From positions 1 through 60,797 of the forward strand of contig MEDY01000155.1 in NCBI GenBank assembly GCA_001724265.1: a stretch of DNA of 60,797 bases. Reading direction: 5' to 3'. Position 1 is the stretch's first letter, and the number at the start of each line of letters is the position of its first letter. This stretch comes from Rhizaria sp. SCN 62-66 (lineage: Eukaryota > Rhizaria, unplaced). The notes under the pieces were generated by a model. That model worked only from the letters and a program-made list of their open reading frames with translations, searched no databases and had not been told where the DNA came from. This document shows, in pieces, positions 41,835 to 53,540 of the stretch. The position numbers and the translations under genes are program-made.

Positions 41835-44666
41835 ATGGAGCTTACTCACGCCGTCCGCGAGGTGATTGGGTCCGTGCTGTCGCCCTCAGCTCGCGCTGCC
41901 GCGACCCAACTGGCCCGCGGCACTCGCCTCACGTCGACTGACTACGATGTCACGCGCACGGACTTCCACATTCCCCGCGCCTAGATTCTAGACATGGTCG
42001 ACATTGAGCTTCCCGCTACACCGAGCGTATCTGAGCTTGCGACACCCCACGACGACGGCGCTCTCCGCGATGCGCTGTCACGACTCGCAGCATCAGTCGA
42101 CATCGTGGGTCATCTTTATCACCGCTACCTGACTGCCGTCAAGTTTATGAAGAAGCGCCGCGAAGAGGCCGCCGAAGAGCTTGAGGCGGGTGGCTCAGAC
42201 GAGGAGGTTGTTGACACTGATATGACTAACGGCGGTGACGATGGTGATGATAGGAGCGATATCAACAACGCAGATGAGTAGCAGGAGGAAGCGAAGGACG
42301 ACAACGACGATGAGGCGGCCAACAACAGAGACACCAATGCCGCCGATGAGATCAACAACCACGAAAACGGGGACGCTGACGCCGAGCATCTGATCGACGA
42401 CGAAGACATTCCTCTGATCACCGGCACAATCGCCGAGATCAGGGAGCGCGTCAGTGCCACCGCCGCCGCTGTGCGTGAGGGCGCGAGCAACCTCAAGTAC
42501 GTTTTCCTCTGCAAGCGCGTGCTGCGCTTTCTGCGGCGCCGCTTTGAGCATTTCTACGACACGCCCGCCGCGCTCGCCGAGACGCTCGCAGCGCTGACGC
42601 CATTGCTGGGCTCGCGCGATCAGATCGACGCGACGCTGACGGCCGTGGCGGTGCGCGGCCTGGTTATCGCGGCGCCGCGCCGCCACCGCGGGCGGTTTGC
42701 GCGCGCGGCTGCGCTACCGATGTACGCAGCGCTGCTGGCTGCGCCGCTGACGAGCCCACTGCTGGTGGAAGCGCTGGCGAACTGCCTTGATTACTGCTGT
42801 ACGTACAGTGAGCGGGCCGTGTTCAAGGTTTATGCGCTCGGCAGCCCGGTTCCGGTGAGACTCCCCGTTTCTGATCATGGCGATGAGGAAGCAGCGAATG
42901 GTTCCGATGAGATCACCAACGTCAAGCTCAACGATGATGCGCAAGATCCGGAAAGTTCACAGTGCGCCTCTGACCACTCAGGCGTGGACCTGCTACCAAC
43001 GTCATTCGACAACTGCGCAGAGTTCGCGCTGTTGCGGCTGGCAGAACGTGCACTGCGCACAGTGCCATGCACGCAGAGTGCATACGGCGACATGGCCGCT
43101 GCGCTTGTGACGTGTGCTATGAAGTGTCTCGAGAACCGTCACGGCGCGTCTTACGTGGTCACGGATCTCTTTACGAGCAAGTGCATCACGGCGCACTACG
43201 CGGCGTCGCGGGTGTCCGCGCACTCGCTTGTTGTTGCGCCGTTGGTCGGGCTTGTCTGCAAGGCATTTCTCGACGATACCACCTCGTACATTGTTAACGA
43301 CGACGACGCGATGAACGCCAGCACCGATGCGAGGGCCAAGCGTGACCTATTTGTCAAACGGGCTAGCCACCGAGAGCGCTTGCAGCAAGTTATTGAGATG
43401 TCACGCGACCTGATTGGCGCTCTCGTCAACAACAACCTTGACACGGCAATGAAGCTGCCGTTTGAGAAGCCTGAGTTCAACTCTGCATTCCTGATTGACG
43501 ACTTTGATAGCGCGCTTTGGTTGCACAAGGGGCACGTAGTCGATGCGTGGCGCGCTGCCTGCGACACAGCGCTTGCGGCGGTGCGCGCCTCTGTGGGCCC
43601 GGGCGTGGCGGCGCAAATCGCCGCAGTGCGCGGCCGCGAGGAGACCAACATCCACGCATACATCAACGCCGTCCTCGCGTCTAAGAACCGGGACAGGATT
43701 TGCATTTCAGTCCCGGCCGCTCTAAGCAAACACGACCCTGTGGCGGCGCTGTCGGCTGAGGCGCTAACCGCGAACATGATGAGTCTCCTGCCGCTGCTGC
43801 CAGTGGCGCCTGCTCCGTTCTTTGAGAAGACCCTCTTCGTCCCTTGGTGCGATCTCATGACCGCGTTCGTCAAACAAGACAGCGGCGTGTCCATCGACTT
43901 TGACAACTTCATTTATCTCCTGACCACGGTGCGCCACGGCTGCGGGTTTGCGTTTCACCGCCTGCTTTCGCCGCCGGTTTACGCCGCCGGCCACCGCCTG
44001 GTGCAGCCCGTGGTCGACCTGCTGGGCCCGCTGACGTCCACACCGACGCTCAAGTGCGTCACGCGCGGCCCGCTCACTGCGCGCGACACGGCCGCGGGTG
44101 AGCGCTGGAGGGACGGCTACGCGTTGCACGAGGACGGCACGCCGCCGGTGCCGCGCGACGCCGTGTCCGCCGGCGCCGACCTGTCGCAGTCGCACCTGGA
44201 CGCGCTGCTGGCGCTGCTGCAGATCGGCGAGGTCGACACCGTTCACTGGGCTGCGTACCTGCTGATCCTGTACGTGGAGCTCGACTACTTGTTCTACACC
44301 GCGCCCGGCTGGGAGGCGACGCCGCTGCTCGCGCGCGCAGGGCTGCTGCCTGTGATGGCCGCAACGACGCGCCGCTTGGGCGGCGACGTGACGAAGATTC
44401 TCGCCGAGCTGCTCGCGAAAATGGGTCCCATCCTCTGCAATATGGCCGCAACGCGCACAAGTAGTGGCAAGGACAGCAAGGACGGCCAGCCACAGCTTCG
44501 GCCGCAGTCGCAGCTGACCGAGTTCCAGCAGCAGTGGCTGCGCGAGAACGTGGTCGCCCCGGTGCGGACGCTGTGCGTGGACCGGGCGTTCGCGGCCGCG
44601 GTGGAGGCCAAGTCGTCCGACGTGGCGTGGCGGCGGTTCGAGAGAGAGCTCCTCACCGAGCTGTGA
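41835..44666 (+). CDS. Unidentified 943-residue protein with two in-frame UAGs
   Basis: From ATG 41835 one frame runs to TGA at 44664-44666, broken only by TAG at codons 50 and 149. The 49 codons before the first TAG have strong G/C-ending bias in this frame and encode MELTHAVREVIGSVLSPSAR and so on, so coding begins upstream of it. After the second TAG the frame runs about 795 codons, but the next in-frame ATG comes only near 42721. Residues 130-190 are very acidic (Asp/Glu/Asn). The rest looks alpha-helical, for example FLCKRVLRFLRRRFEHFY, HWAAYLLILYVELDYLFYTA and LAELLAKMGPILCNMA. A HEAT/ARM-like or other helical fold is possible. No family recognised. Confidence 0.7.
41982..41984 (+). other. 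In-frame UAG codon
   Basis: Codon 50 of the 943-residue protein, in the context TDFHIPRA*ILDMVDIELP, with coding-type sequence on both sides. Confidence 0.7.
42279..42281 (+). other. In-frame UAG codon next to Gln
   Basis: Codon 149 of the 943-residue protein, inside the acidic stretch: DINNADE*QEEAKDDND. The downstream ORF has no nearby ATG of its own. Confidence 0.75.
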
Positions 44667-44859
44667 ATCATAATCAGTATCGCAGAGTTGGTTGATTTAG
44701 ACGCGAACATGTTGAACTGTATTATTCAGTGTTCGAATACACTGGCCCGCTTATTGTACTCAAGACTATTGCCATCATCAGCATATCTTGCTATCATAAA
44801 TACACCAGCCTCATCACCTTGTTACCGGTTGCCGCCGGTGAGCCAATGCACTTACTCAC

Positions 44860-47800
44860 TCACTTAGCCTCAGCAGACGCAGCGGCCGCCACGGCCTTGG
44901 CCTTGGCCTTGGCGCGCATGGCGGCCTGCTTGGCCGCGATGGCGATGGGTGAGGCCGTGCGCGCACGCATGACCTGCTGCAACGCGACCGCGGCGGCGGC
45001 GGCGACGTTGACGGAGTCGATGAGCGGGCGCTCCAGAAGCAGGTGCTGCCGCTGCGGCAGGAGCGGCTTGATCGACGCGATCACGTGAGCGTCGCTGATC
45101 ACGTCGGCGGGCAGCCCCGAGCCTTCGGCGCCGAGCAGCAGCACGACGCCGAAGCTGCGGCTGGGCTGCGCCAGCGCCAGCGCCGCGCGGGTCTCGGGGG
45201 TCGACGCGGCCAGGATGTCCGTCGTGAACACGTTCACATCGCCGTCGTCCGCCTCACTGCCATTTTTATCACTGGCAGCGGCACTCGCAGCGGCAGTGCT
45301 GTCCGCGGAGGCCAGCGTGGCGGCCTTGCGCGCGCGCGCCGAGTCTGCGATGGCGTGGAAGTCGACGTGCTCGATGCCCACCGCGCGGCGGGCGTGCGGC
45401 GCGAGCGCGACGACGCACACGCCGCCCCAGTCGCGGCGCAGCGCGCCCGTCGCGCGGTCCACGCGGCGCGCCGTGACGTCGGCGTCGGCCGCCACGGCCG
45501 CCTGCAGCGCCGGGTCGTCGTAGGCTCGGCGCAGGGCGCGAACGAAGCCGCCCAGGTTCGACACCGAGTGGATGGGCAGCGCGTCAAGCCCACCCGAGGC
45601 GGACTTGATCGCCACAGGGCTCAGCCGCGCCGCGGGGGCGCCCTCGGGGTTGTGCAAGATGAGACCCTTGGCACCGAAGAATGCCGCAGAGCGCGCCACC
45701 GCGCCGATGTTTTCGGGGTCCTAGAGAACGAGTGATAAGCAAACAAATTGATTGGTTCGTGGTGAAGATGTGAGTTTAAGAACATAAAATTGAAAGAATG
45801 ATATCGCGAGATACACATAAGCACTACTTTGTCGAAGCCTTTTGATATTTGTTATTGCGTGAAGTGCCGTCGTACCTGGACACCGTCGGCGACGACCCAG
45901 ACATTGCGCATGCCGCAGTCGAGGCTCTCATCGTACCACACGCCCTCGGGCACCGGCGCCTCGGCCGCGGCCTTCACGATCGCCGCAATCGCGGCCTCGT
46001 CCCCGGCGGCAGCCTCAGCCACAGCAGCGGCGGTGGTGGCAGAGCGGCGGACCTGCGCGGCGGCCGCGGCGTCGGCCGCCTGCGCGCGGAGCGAGTCCTC
46101 GGTGACGGCGGCGGGCGTGCCCTGCTGCCAGAGCGCGGCGGCGACGTCGACGCCGAGCTGCGCGGGGGACAGCGCCGTGACGCGCGCGGCGCGCGCCTGC
46201 GGGTCGAGGCGCGCGCAGTCGAGCACGAGCCCGTTGTGCGGGCGTGAGTTGGAGAGGTGGTCCAGGACCGCGCGGTTGCACGGCAGCACGGGGATCCCGC
46301 GCTCCTGCGCGAAGAGGTACGCCGACCGCGCGGCCTCCAGGGCGCTGGGCGCGCGCGGGGTCGCAGAGCGCGTCAGCGACGCCAGACTCGCCACCGCGGC
46401 CGACGACAACGCCGGCAGGGCGGATGAGACAGAGTCAGTGCTTTTGCTGCTGTGCGCAGAGTCATGAGCAGAGTCATCATGGGCGGGGGCAGCGTGCTCA
46501 TCAAGGCTGGCGAGATCGTTGTCGTTGGGGTCACGCGCGTTGCCGCTGTCCGCCACACCGACGCCAGAGTCAGCGCTCTTGGCACTGAAGCTGCTCGCTT
46601 TGCCGTCGTCGTTCATGAGGCTGGAGAGACCGTGTGCCGCGCCCTCGCCGTCCGCGTCCACCATATGCGCGCCACTTTCTGCCTCAGCAACTGCGTCGCC
46701 GAGGCCGTTGAGCGACTTGCCGCCGGCCTCTGTGTCGGCGGCGGCGCGGAGGGCGCTGAGGCGGTCTGCCTGGAGGCGCTGCTCGTCGCCCAGCTCGGCC
46801 TCGACGCGCTCCAGCAGCGAGTACAGCATGAAGAGCTTGCCGTACTCGCGGCGGCGGCCGTGCACCAGCGCCGACAGCACCGCATGCGAGCCGTACACGG
46901 CCTGCCCCGCGATGCGGAAGTCGGCGTGCTGCAAAAAGGGCGGCAGCTTGCTGAAGGCCAACGCTTCCGCCTCCGCCTTAGCCTTGGCCGCCGGAGAGAG
47001 AGCGCCGGGCTTGTTGTTGCTGTTGCTGGCGGCGGCGGCCTTGTTGCTGCGGTGGACGTCAGGCGCGACGGCCGAGAGGCGCAGGAAGCGCGGGGGCGTG
47101 CCACCAGGTGCACGGATCGAGGGCAGCTCGTCACTCCCCGCGTCAAGCGCGCCCTCGGCGGCGTCAGCAACGTCGGCGTTGCTGTTGCTGTTGTTGTGGT
47201 TGCTCTCGGCGGCGTCGAGGCGGCTCTGGCGGTAGCCCGGAAGCGCGGCGGCGGGGACCCCGTCCATGCGGCGCTTGAGCCAGTTGCCCTCGGCGTCCTT
47301 GCCCGGCTGCCACGGCTCACGGTCACTAGGGCGCTGCTCACGGTCACTGATGTAGCGTGAGGGGCCGCGGCTGTCGTTGCCGCCGCGGAAGCCGCCGCCG
47401 TTGCCGCCACGATTGGCGCCGTAGCCGCCGCTGCTGTTGCTGCGGTTAGCATTGAAGCCCCTCGAGTCACGGCCACGGTCGCGGTCGCGGTGCTGGCTGT
47501 CGCGGTCGCGGGGGCCGCGGGAGTCGCGGTCGTAGCTGTCGCGGGGCGCGCCTCCCGCGCCAGAGCCGGAGCCAGAGCCGCCGCCGTTGGGGGAGAGGTA
47601 GGCGGCGGCCTCGCGGGCGCGCGGGTCGTTGCGCAAGCCGTCGTCGTTGCCATAGCTGCTGTTGTTATAGCTGTTGCTGCTGCGGGGCGTGAAGGATCCG
47701 GAGTTGCGCGTGGGGCGGCGGCTTGAGGCGCCGACGGGGATGCCGTCGCCGATGTCAGCGAAAGCACCGCCGCCGCTGCTGTTGCCGCTGTTGTTGTTGT

Positions 47801-47990
47801 GTGCGTTGGGGGGGTGGGAGCGGAGGTAGTCAGCGCCGCTGCGGGGCGCGTCCTGCGCTGCGAACTCATTGTCTGAGAAGACGCTGCGACGGCTGGAGGA
47901 GAAAGCGGCCTGGGGCACGGCCGAGACGGCGAGGGAGAGCGCCGGGAGCCCGCCGCGGCGACGCAGGAGGGCGGCCGTGGTGCGAAGCAT
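44860..47990 (-). CDS. SpoU/TrmH-family RNA 2'-O-ribose methyltransferase, probably mitochondrial (MRM1-like)
   Basis: Two exons, 47990-45876 and 45720-44860, give 991 residues. ATG 47988-47990 opens a basic, Ser/Ala/Arg-rich presequence (MLRTTAALLRRRGGLPALSL), consistent with mitochondrial import. A long Ser/Arg/Gly/Asp-rich region follows. The substrate-binding domain is recognisable near residue 360 (AVYGSHAVLSALVHGRR), then another low-complexity insertion. The knotted SPOUT domain has motif 1 at the exon junction (VVADGVQ, then DPENIGAVARSAAFFGA), motif 2 (LLLGAEGSGLP, near 900) and motif 3 (IDSVNVAAAAAVAL). It would use SAM to methylate a ribose in rRNA; MRM1 modifies mitochondrial large-subunit rRNA. 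Far longer than usual (about 350-400). The intron is 155 bp, donor GTACGA. Ends in TGA. Confidence 0.88.
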
Positions 47991-48342
47991 GGGCACGGCT
48001 GAGAGCGACAAAAGCGGGGCGCATACAAAGGGTTATGAGAAGTTATGAGGCATTTCAAAAACAAATATTCAGTAAAAATCAAATTAATTATGGGTTCCAC
48101 ATGCTGTTGCTCGAATAACGGTCGTTGCAGCGAGACGTCGGCGCTTCCCGGAAGTGCGGTCCGCAGCTACACGCCTGTTTGACCAGTCACCACTTGACAC
48201 TCCACTCCACCACAAACGGTTACTGATTCTTCCGATAGTGAGATCTCCATAAAATAAGCGATTTTCAGGTTAAATTCGAATTATTATGTATTGCGTAGCT
48301 ATATAACGGTGATGATAACTTATTTCATGAATTCGCGCCGGT
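47991..48342. other. Spacer between methyltransferase and PIG-H
   Basis: 352 bp between two minus-strand genes, presumably the methyltransferase promoter and the PIG-H 3' UTR. Nothing else recognised. Confidence 0.45.
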
Positions 48343-49534
48343 TTAGTGTTGGGTATCTTGTCCCGCGAGCACGGCCCTGACCTGCGCCGCCATCTCCCGC
48401 AGCTGCCACAGCGGCGGCAGCGTCTCCGCGAACGCCACCGACACGGACGCGTCGCGGAAGGCCTCGGGGCGCATTGTCCGCGCCTCGACCTCCAGCCCCG
48501 GCTCCGGTCCGTGACCTGACAGCGACTGCGACTTCGGTGATTGTGGCTTTGGTGATTGCGATTTGTCACTTGCCCGTTGCAGCACAGCGCCACTGCCCGC
48601 CTGTGCTGCACACCCCGCCTCGCCAGCTTGCGTTTGCGCCACAATCTGCAGCGTGAACCGCGCCCTGCAGCGCACAAATACCTCGTTGACCCACACGCCG
48701 CGGACACGCCCGGCCGGGATAAAGGACGTCGCCCCGTTCGCCAGCCCCCCCGTGAGGGCCGGGGGCGGGGTCACGAGGTAGGACGGCGCGTTGAGGGTGG
48801 GTGCAAGAAAAGATACGGGGTAGGTAAAGCTGTATAACGCAATACCGACGCCGTATTCGACGTACAAACGTTCTGTCACGTACACGCAAAATCACACAAC
48901 ACAAGAAGTAGGTTATAAACACCTTTAAGATAGAATTCACATGATTCTTTCCGACCAGTATGCAATATATTGAAATACATTCGTTTAGCCGTATTTTGCA
49001 CTGACACGTACCTTCAACGACGGTGTTCTTGAGCACCACCGCGCACGCCGCGATAACGACTGCCGCCGCGGCCGCGACAGCGCCGGGGTCGACCGCGGGG
49101 GCCGCAGCGAGCGCGGCGGAGACCGAGTGCAGCGTGCGCGCGTATGGGGTGTCGGTCACAGCCTGTGCGAGCGCCATGAAAAGCTTTAACGTAGCGACTG
49201 CGGTGAGTGTGGCGAGCAAGCAGAGCTTCGCGAGCTCGAGTACGACGGCGGCGGGCAGCGCCGCGGAGCACCACGGCCGACGCGGAGGGCGCCGTGAGGA
49301 GAAGAGCGCGCGGCCCGGGGCGCGCAGCAGCGTGCGAATCTGCCAGGCCGGGCGCGCGCGCGACGCCGAGATGGCGCCGCCGGTACAACTCCGGTTATCA
49401 TAGCCATGACCACTGTTGTCCTGACCACATTCATTAGAGGTGGCGCTCGTACAGGGGTTCACAAAAGCGCTATCTGCGCTAACAGCACGCGGGTGCGCAA
49501 CAGATGCGCTGCTTCGCGTTCTGGTCGCGGGCAT
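48343..49534 (-). CDS. PIGH: PIG-H, subunit of GPI-GlcNAc transferase
   Basis: ER-membrane subunit of the complex that adds GlcNAc to phosphatidylinositol, the first step of GPI-anchor synthesis. Two exons, 49534-49012 and 48872-48343, give 350 residues. Two hydrophobic segments (VVLELAKLCLLATLTAVATL and VAAAAAVVIAACAVVL) precede the conserved domain, which begins TVVEGEERLYVEYGVG at the exon junction (family EESLL-x-GLGVQ). It continues TSFIPAGRVRGVWVNEVFV (family FIPLxKIxDVVINE) and RFTLQIVAQ. The tail is Ser/Pro/Gln-rich. Longer than the roughly 190-residue animal protein. The intron is 139 bp, donor GTACGT, acceptor ACAG. Ends in TAA. Divergent from RED/IK. Confidence 0.85.
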
Positions 49535-49857
49535 CGTGACTGTGGTGATTTGGGCTGAGGGCCGGGCGCGGGGCAGCCTGGTGCAAGGGTCGGTCGTGGT
49601 GGCTCTCAGGTCTGGTTTCTTACAAAGATGCTATAGAACGTAAAAAGAGGACTTGAATTGTTTAATTAAAGTATTATATTTGAAATGGTGACGATAATTT
49701 GGGATATTAACTGCACCCATGTTAACGGACGATGTGCGGACCTTTGGTGTATTCTCTTAGCACGAGCTTTGATCTTTGCCCTCGCCAACCGTTGGGCTCT
49801 TTCCATCTGCGCTCACCCAGCTTTCCCATCGCACTCTCTCGTTCCTACACCAGATCC
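49535..49857. promoter_or_regulatory. Divergent spacer between PIG-H and RED/IK
   Basis: 323 bp between two divergent start codons with an AT-rich centre near 49640-49700. Probably both promoters; no element identified. Confidence 0.35.
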
Positions 49858-52386
49858 ATGTCTTCCGCCCCTCGCGGCGGCAGCTCCCGCGGCCACTTCG
49901 GCCGCGGCGGCCCCACCCGCGGCCCCACCCGCGGCGGCAGCAGCGGTGGCGGTCGCGGCGGCGGCTTCGGCTCCCGCTCCCCCCTCGCCAGCTCTGGCTC
50001 CGGCACTGCCCACGGCGGCGGTGCCAGCGGCGCGTCCCCCGGCGGCGGCGAGGACCCCGCGCGGCCGAAGTATCGCGACCGCGCGGAGGAGCGCCGCCGC
50101 GGGCTGTTTCTCGACGACGCGGGCCGCGAGCTCGACGACCCAGCGCTGCCGCACTCCAACTCACTCTACAACTCACACTCACACTCTGGCGCTGCGGGCG
50201 GCGCGCAGGCGCAGCGCGGGCGCGGGGGCGCGTACGGCGGCCACGGCGCGAGCAGTGGCGGCGACAGCGACAGCGATGAAGACATCAACGACATCGGCGG
50301 CCGCATCGACCGCATTCAGCGTTCTACCGCGAACGGCAGCATCATGACCCAGACTGCAAACGCGGGCGCTGGCGCCGCCGCACAGAGCAAGGACGACGCG
50401 AAGCCCGCTACTGACTCAGCAGTATCCGCCACGTCTGCGTCTGCGTCTGCGTTTATTCCTGCGAGCGCGGTGCACTTCCTCTCGCCTCTGACGCGGGAGA
50501 CCTACGTCGCCGCCGTGGAGCTCCCGCGCACGCTTGCGCGGGGGCTGCCGCTGCCGCTGCCGCCCTCGGCCGTCTCCGCCTCCGCCGCCGCCGCGGCCGC
50601 CGCGGCCGCGGCCGCCGCGGGGGCCGGCGCGCCGCCGCCGCAGCAACAGGACCGCTTCCTGCGCGGCCGCATGGGCTACGTCTTCGACGCCGCGCCCGTC
50701 AGCCTCGCGGGCGCCATCGGCACAAGTACGTTTATTAAAATTCGTTTATTAAAATTCATGGTTTCTTCGCGATATGCGCTTTCATACTGCAATGGTTTAT
50801 CTATAGTGTCCTCATACCAATGAACCTTTCTATGATAACGATTTTATGCCATATTTCTATTTTTTCACGACATTTAGCTCTTTTGTGTTTTGTCATCCTC
50901 TTTTCTTCTCGATGCTCTTCTTCTCGATCCCACAGTCGCCCTGCACGCGGCCGAGTCGCGCGGCGCGTTTCCCGCCTCGTTGGCGTCATACGTGCCGGCC
51001 ACGACGGTGCGCGCCCGCGAGACTGTGATGCTACACCTCGCCATGACCACGCCGGCGACGACGCATTCTACCGCATCATCACTCTCTTCTTCGTCGTCAT
51101 CATCGTCATTGTCCTCATCCTCTGCGTCGTCGTCGTCGTCGTCCCTGTTGTTGGCGAGCACGACGGCGACGGTAGCGGCGGTGGCCTCTCTGCCCGCCGC
51201 CGCCGAGGCCGCCGCGCTCGCGGGCCGCACCGCCGCCGCGGGCACCGCGCTGCTCACGGTCACCGCGGCCGCCACGCCCGCCGCCGCGGCCGCCGCGGCT
51301 GCTGCGGCGGCCTCGGCGCGCGGTGGCGGCGCGTCGCTGCTGCCTGTGTCGGCGCACGTGCCCGATGATGTCATAGCACGACTGGCTTGGGTGCTGGGCG
51401 GCAAGTCCAAGGCGCGCGCCGCAAATCTAAGTGCAAATCTAGGTCTGACTGGCGGCGCCAAGCAAGGCAGCAATGCCAAGCAGCAAAGTGCCAGCGCCAA
51501 CAGTGTCTCCAATGAGAACGCTCCTGCCGCGACTGCGAGCGCTGGTGCCGCGATGCGTGATGATGACGACATCTTTGGCGACGTGTCTTCTTATGTGCCG
51601 TCGTATCAAAGCGTTCCCGTCTCAGCTTCTGCCGCTGTCGCCGACGCATCTCAAGGCAGCAGCAGTGTCTTTGGCGACGACGACGACATGTTTGGCGGCG
51701 GATCATCATCTGCAAGCGCCAGCAGCAGCAACAGCAGCAGCCGTAGTAATAACACTACAGCAGTTGCCGCCCTCGCATCGTCTGCCAACAGCCTCTTCGG
51801 CCAGTCCACAGGGCGTTCTAGCTCTAGCGCGGTCGGTGCTAAGGAGGACGCGTACGCGCCGCTGGCCGCGCGCACGGGCTTCGGTGCCGCGCTTGCCGCG
51901 CGCCCCAAGCGCCCCTACGCTGCTGACTCAGCAAGCGCAGGCGACCGTGGGCAGGCGGACGGCGACGACGAGCAGCGCCGCCGCGGCCGCGCTGCCGGGG
52001 GCGGCGACGAGGATGATGACGATGAGTACACACTGGGCGCGATGGGCGCGCGTGTGGGCTTCGGGCGCGAGGGGTTACGCGCAATCCAGAGCCGCGCGGA
52101 CGAGGCCGACGCCGCCGACGCCAGGGCAGCCGCGCGCGCAGCCAAAAAGGGGCTGCCCGCGGCGGGCGCTGGCGACGGCAGCGACGACGAGGGCGGAAGC
52201 GGCGGCGGGCGCGGCGGCGAGGCGTATGACGAGGAGCGAGAGCGGAGGCGCAACGAGGCGCGGACCGAGAGTGACTACCAGGCCATGGCGAAGAAGTTCG
52301 GGTTTAAGGCTGTGGGCAAGAACGTCACGGACGCGGACGTAGAGAAGGGGAACAAGCGCGCGCAGATCCTCGGCATGCGCAGGTGA
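49858..52386 (+). CDS. IK: RED/IK-family spliceosomal protein
   Basis: Homologue of RED (IK cytokine), a spliceosomal B-complex component that works with SMU1. Two exons, 49858-50725 and 50936-52386, give 772 residues. The start MSSAPRGGSSRGHFGRGG opens a Gly/Arg-rich region. Conserved blocks in order: PKYRDRAEERRRGLF (human YRDRAKERRDG), DRFLRGRMGYVFDA (human FLPGRMAYVVDL), and DDIFGDVSSYVPSYQS (human IFEDIGDYVPS). The C-terminus has ERRRNEARTESDYQAMAKKF. A long Ser run and Ala runs lie in exon 2. The intron is 210 bp, donor GTACGT, acceptor CACAG. The stop TGA sits in CGCAGGTGAGTGCG, which looks like a standard donor, but no in-frame continuation was found. Confidence 0.85.
51068..51150 (+). 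repeat. TCN trinucleotide run encoding poly-Ser in RED/IK
   Basis: Imperfect TCG/TCA/TCT repeat giving about 20 Ser residues broken by a few Leu and Ala. Confidence 0.6.
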
Positions 52387-52690
52387 GTGCGCTCCCAGTC
52401 CATGCTTTTTTCTCCACTTTCTCGGCGCGCACGATGATTACAGCGTAGGAAGGCATATATTGCTATGACGGGTGGCATGAATGCGGCATGAGGGCCAATA
52501 CATAGTTATAAAGTTCAATTCAATCATGGACTATGTATCACAATGTTTCCTTTTTTTTTTTTTCTCAATGCGTGCGTACAACATGTAAACACACAGCAGA
52601 TCAATGGGATGGCCACGGTTAAGATTGCACAACGACGATTTGTCGTTCAGCCTTCGCGCTTCCGGTAATTCCAAAGCATACATCTCACAT
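52387..52690. other. Convergent spacer after RED/IK
   Basis: 304 bp between the stop codons of RED/IK and RAB5IF, with a poly-T run near 52551-52563. Two 3' UTRs are expected. Nothing else seen. Confidence 0.5.
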
Positions 52691-53540
52691 TCAAGGGAGT
52701 GGCACCGCAGTCGCCGTGGCTGCAGCGGCTGCTGCAGTCGCAGCGGCGGCGTCGGCGGCGTTCGCGATGGCCGCCACAGAGTCGGCAGTCGCGGCCGCGA
52801 TTGCGGCGGGGGCTGCCGTGGTCGCGGTATGCACCGTCGCCCACACAAGCTGAGCAGGCGTTGTCAACAAAGCAGGATAGTGATGGTGCAAATGACACAT
52901 GGATTACAGAGAGGCAGAGTGAGCAAAATAATTACCAATGGAGTGATCGGTGAAATTACGTTTAGCAGCATTGTGATTTGACTGGTGGGACGTACGACAA
53001 AGAGCGCGAGCGCAGCGGTAAACCCTTCCGCGACGAGATCGAAGGACTCGTACTCGTCCTCGTCGACGCCGAGCACGGCCGTGTAGTGCAAGTACACCGC
53101 AAGTGTGCCCAGCAACGCGAAGGCGGCGAAGCCCAGGAAGCCCGGAACGGGCCAGAGCGCACAGAAGAGCCCCAGCAGCAGCGCGGAGAGCTGGCGGTGC
53201 CAGTAAATGACGCGCAGAAGCTCAGTCTGCGAGACGCGGGGGGCGCGGAAGTGCAGGGGTCGGCATAGGGAGAGAAGAAGGAGTAAATAGTTGTGAAGCA
53301 ATGAAGTGAGTGAGTGTGCGAATGTGAACGGCGGAGCAAATGCCAGCAAAGGGTGTGGTTGCGGCAACGAACCTTGGACCATGAGAGATTGCGGGTGAAG
53401 CAGCGCTGTAGCATCGGTACCGACGCCGCGTCGCGCAGGGCGGGCTCAGTCTCGCAGTTCCCCTTGCCGTTGCCATTGCGGCTATGGTCTCCTCGCGCGG
53501 AGCTGTCCGCAGAGACAACGGAGCCGGAAGACGTGTTCAT
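52691..53540 (-). CDS. RAB5IF: RAB5IF (RCAF1/OPTI) family membrane protein
   Basis: Small membrane protein of the Rab5-interacting family, linked in animals to respiratory-complex assembly and to ER multipass translocon factors. Three exons, 53540-53373, 53226-52996 and 52849-52691, give 185 residues. Key blocks: NLSWSK-TELLRVIYWHRQ across the first junction (human WDKDEFLDVIYWIRQ), LLGLFCALWPVPGFLGFA (human GVIWGVLPLRGFLGIA), AVYLHYTAVLGVDEDEYESF (human LYLYFSNYLQIDEEEYGG), then EGFTAALALFV-LVWATVHT across the second junction (human EGFMTSFALFMVIWIIFYTAIH). The C-terminal tail is unusually long and Ala-rich. Both introns are 146 bp. The first has the only non-GTACG donor (GTTCGT); the second has GTACGT. 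Ends in TGA. Confidence 0.92.

Noticed and set aside
46452-47360. Plus-strand ORF of 302 codons opposite the methyltransferase
   Set aside because: Antisense shadow; the minus strand carries the SpoU domain.
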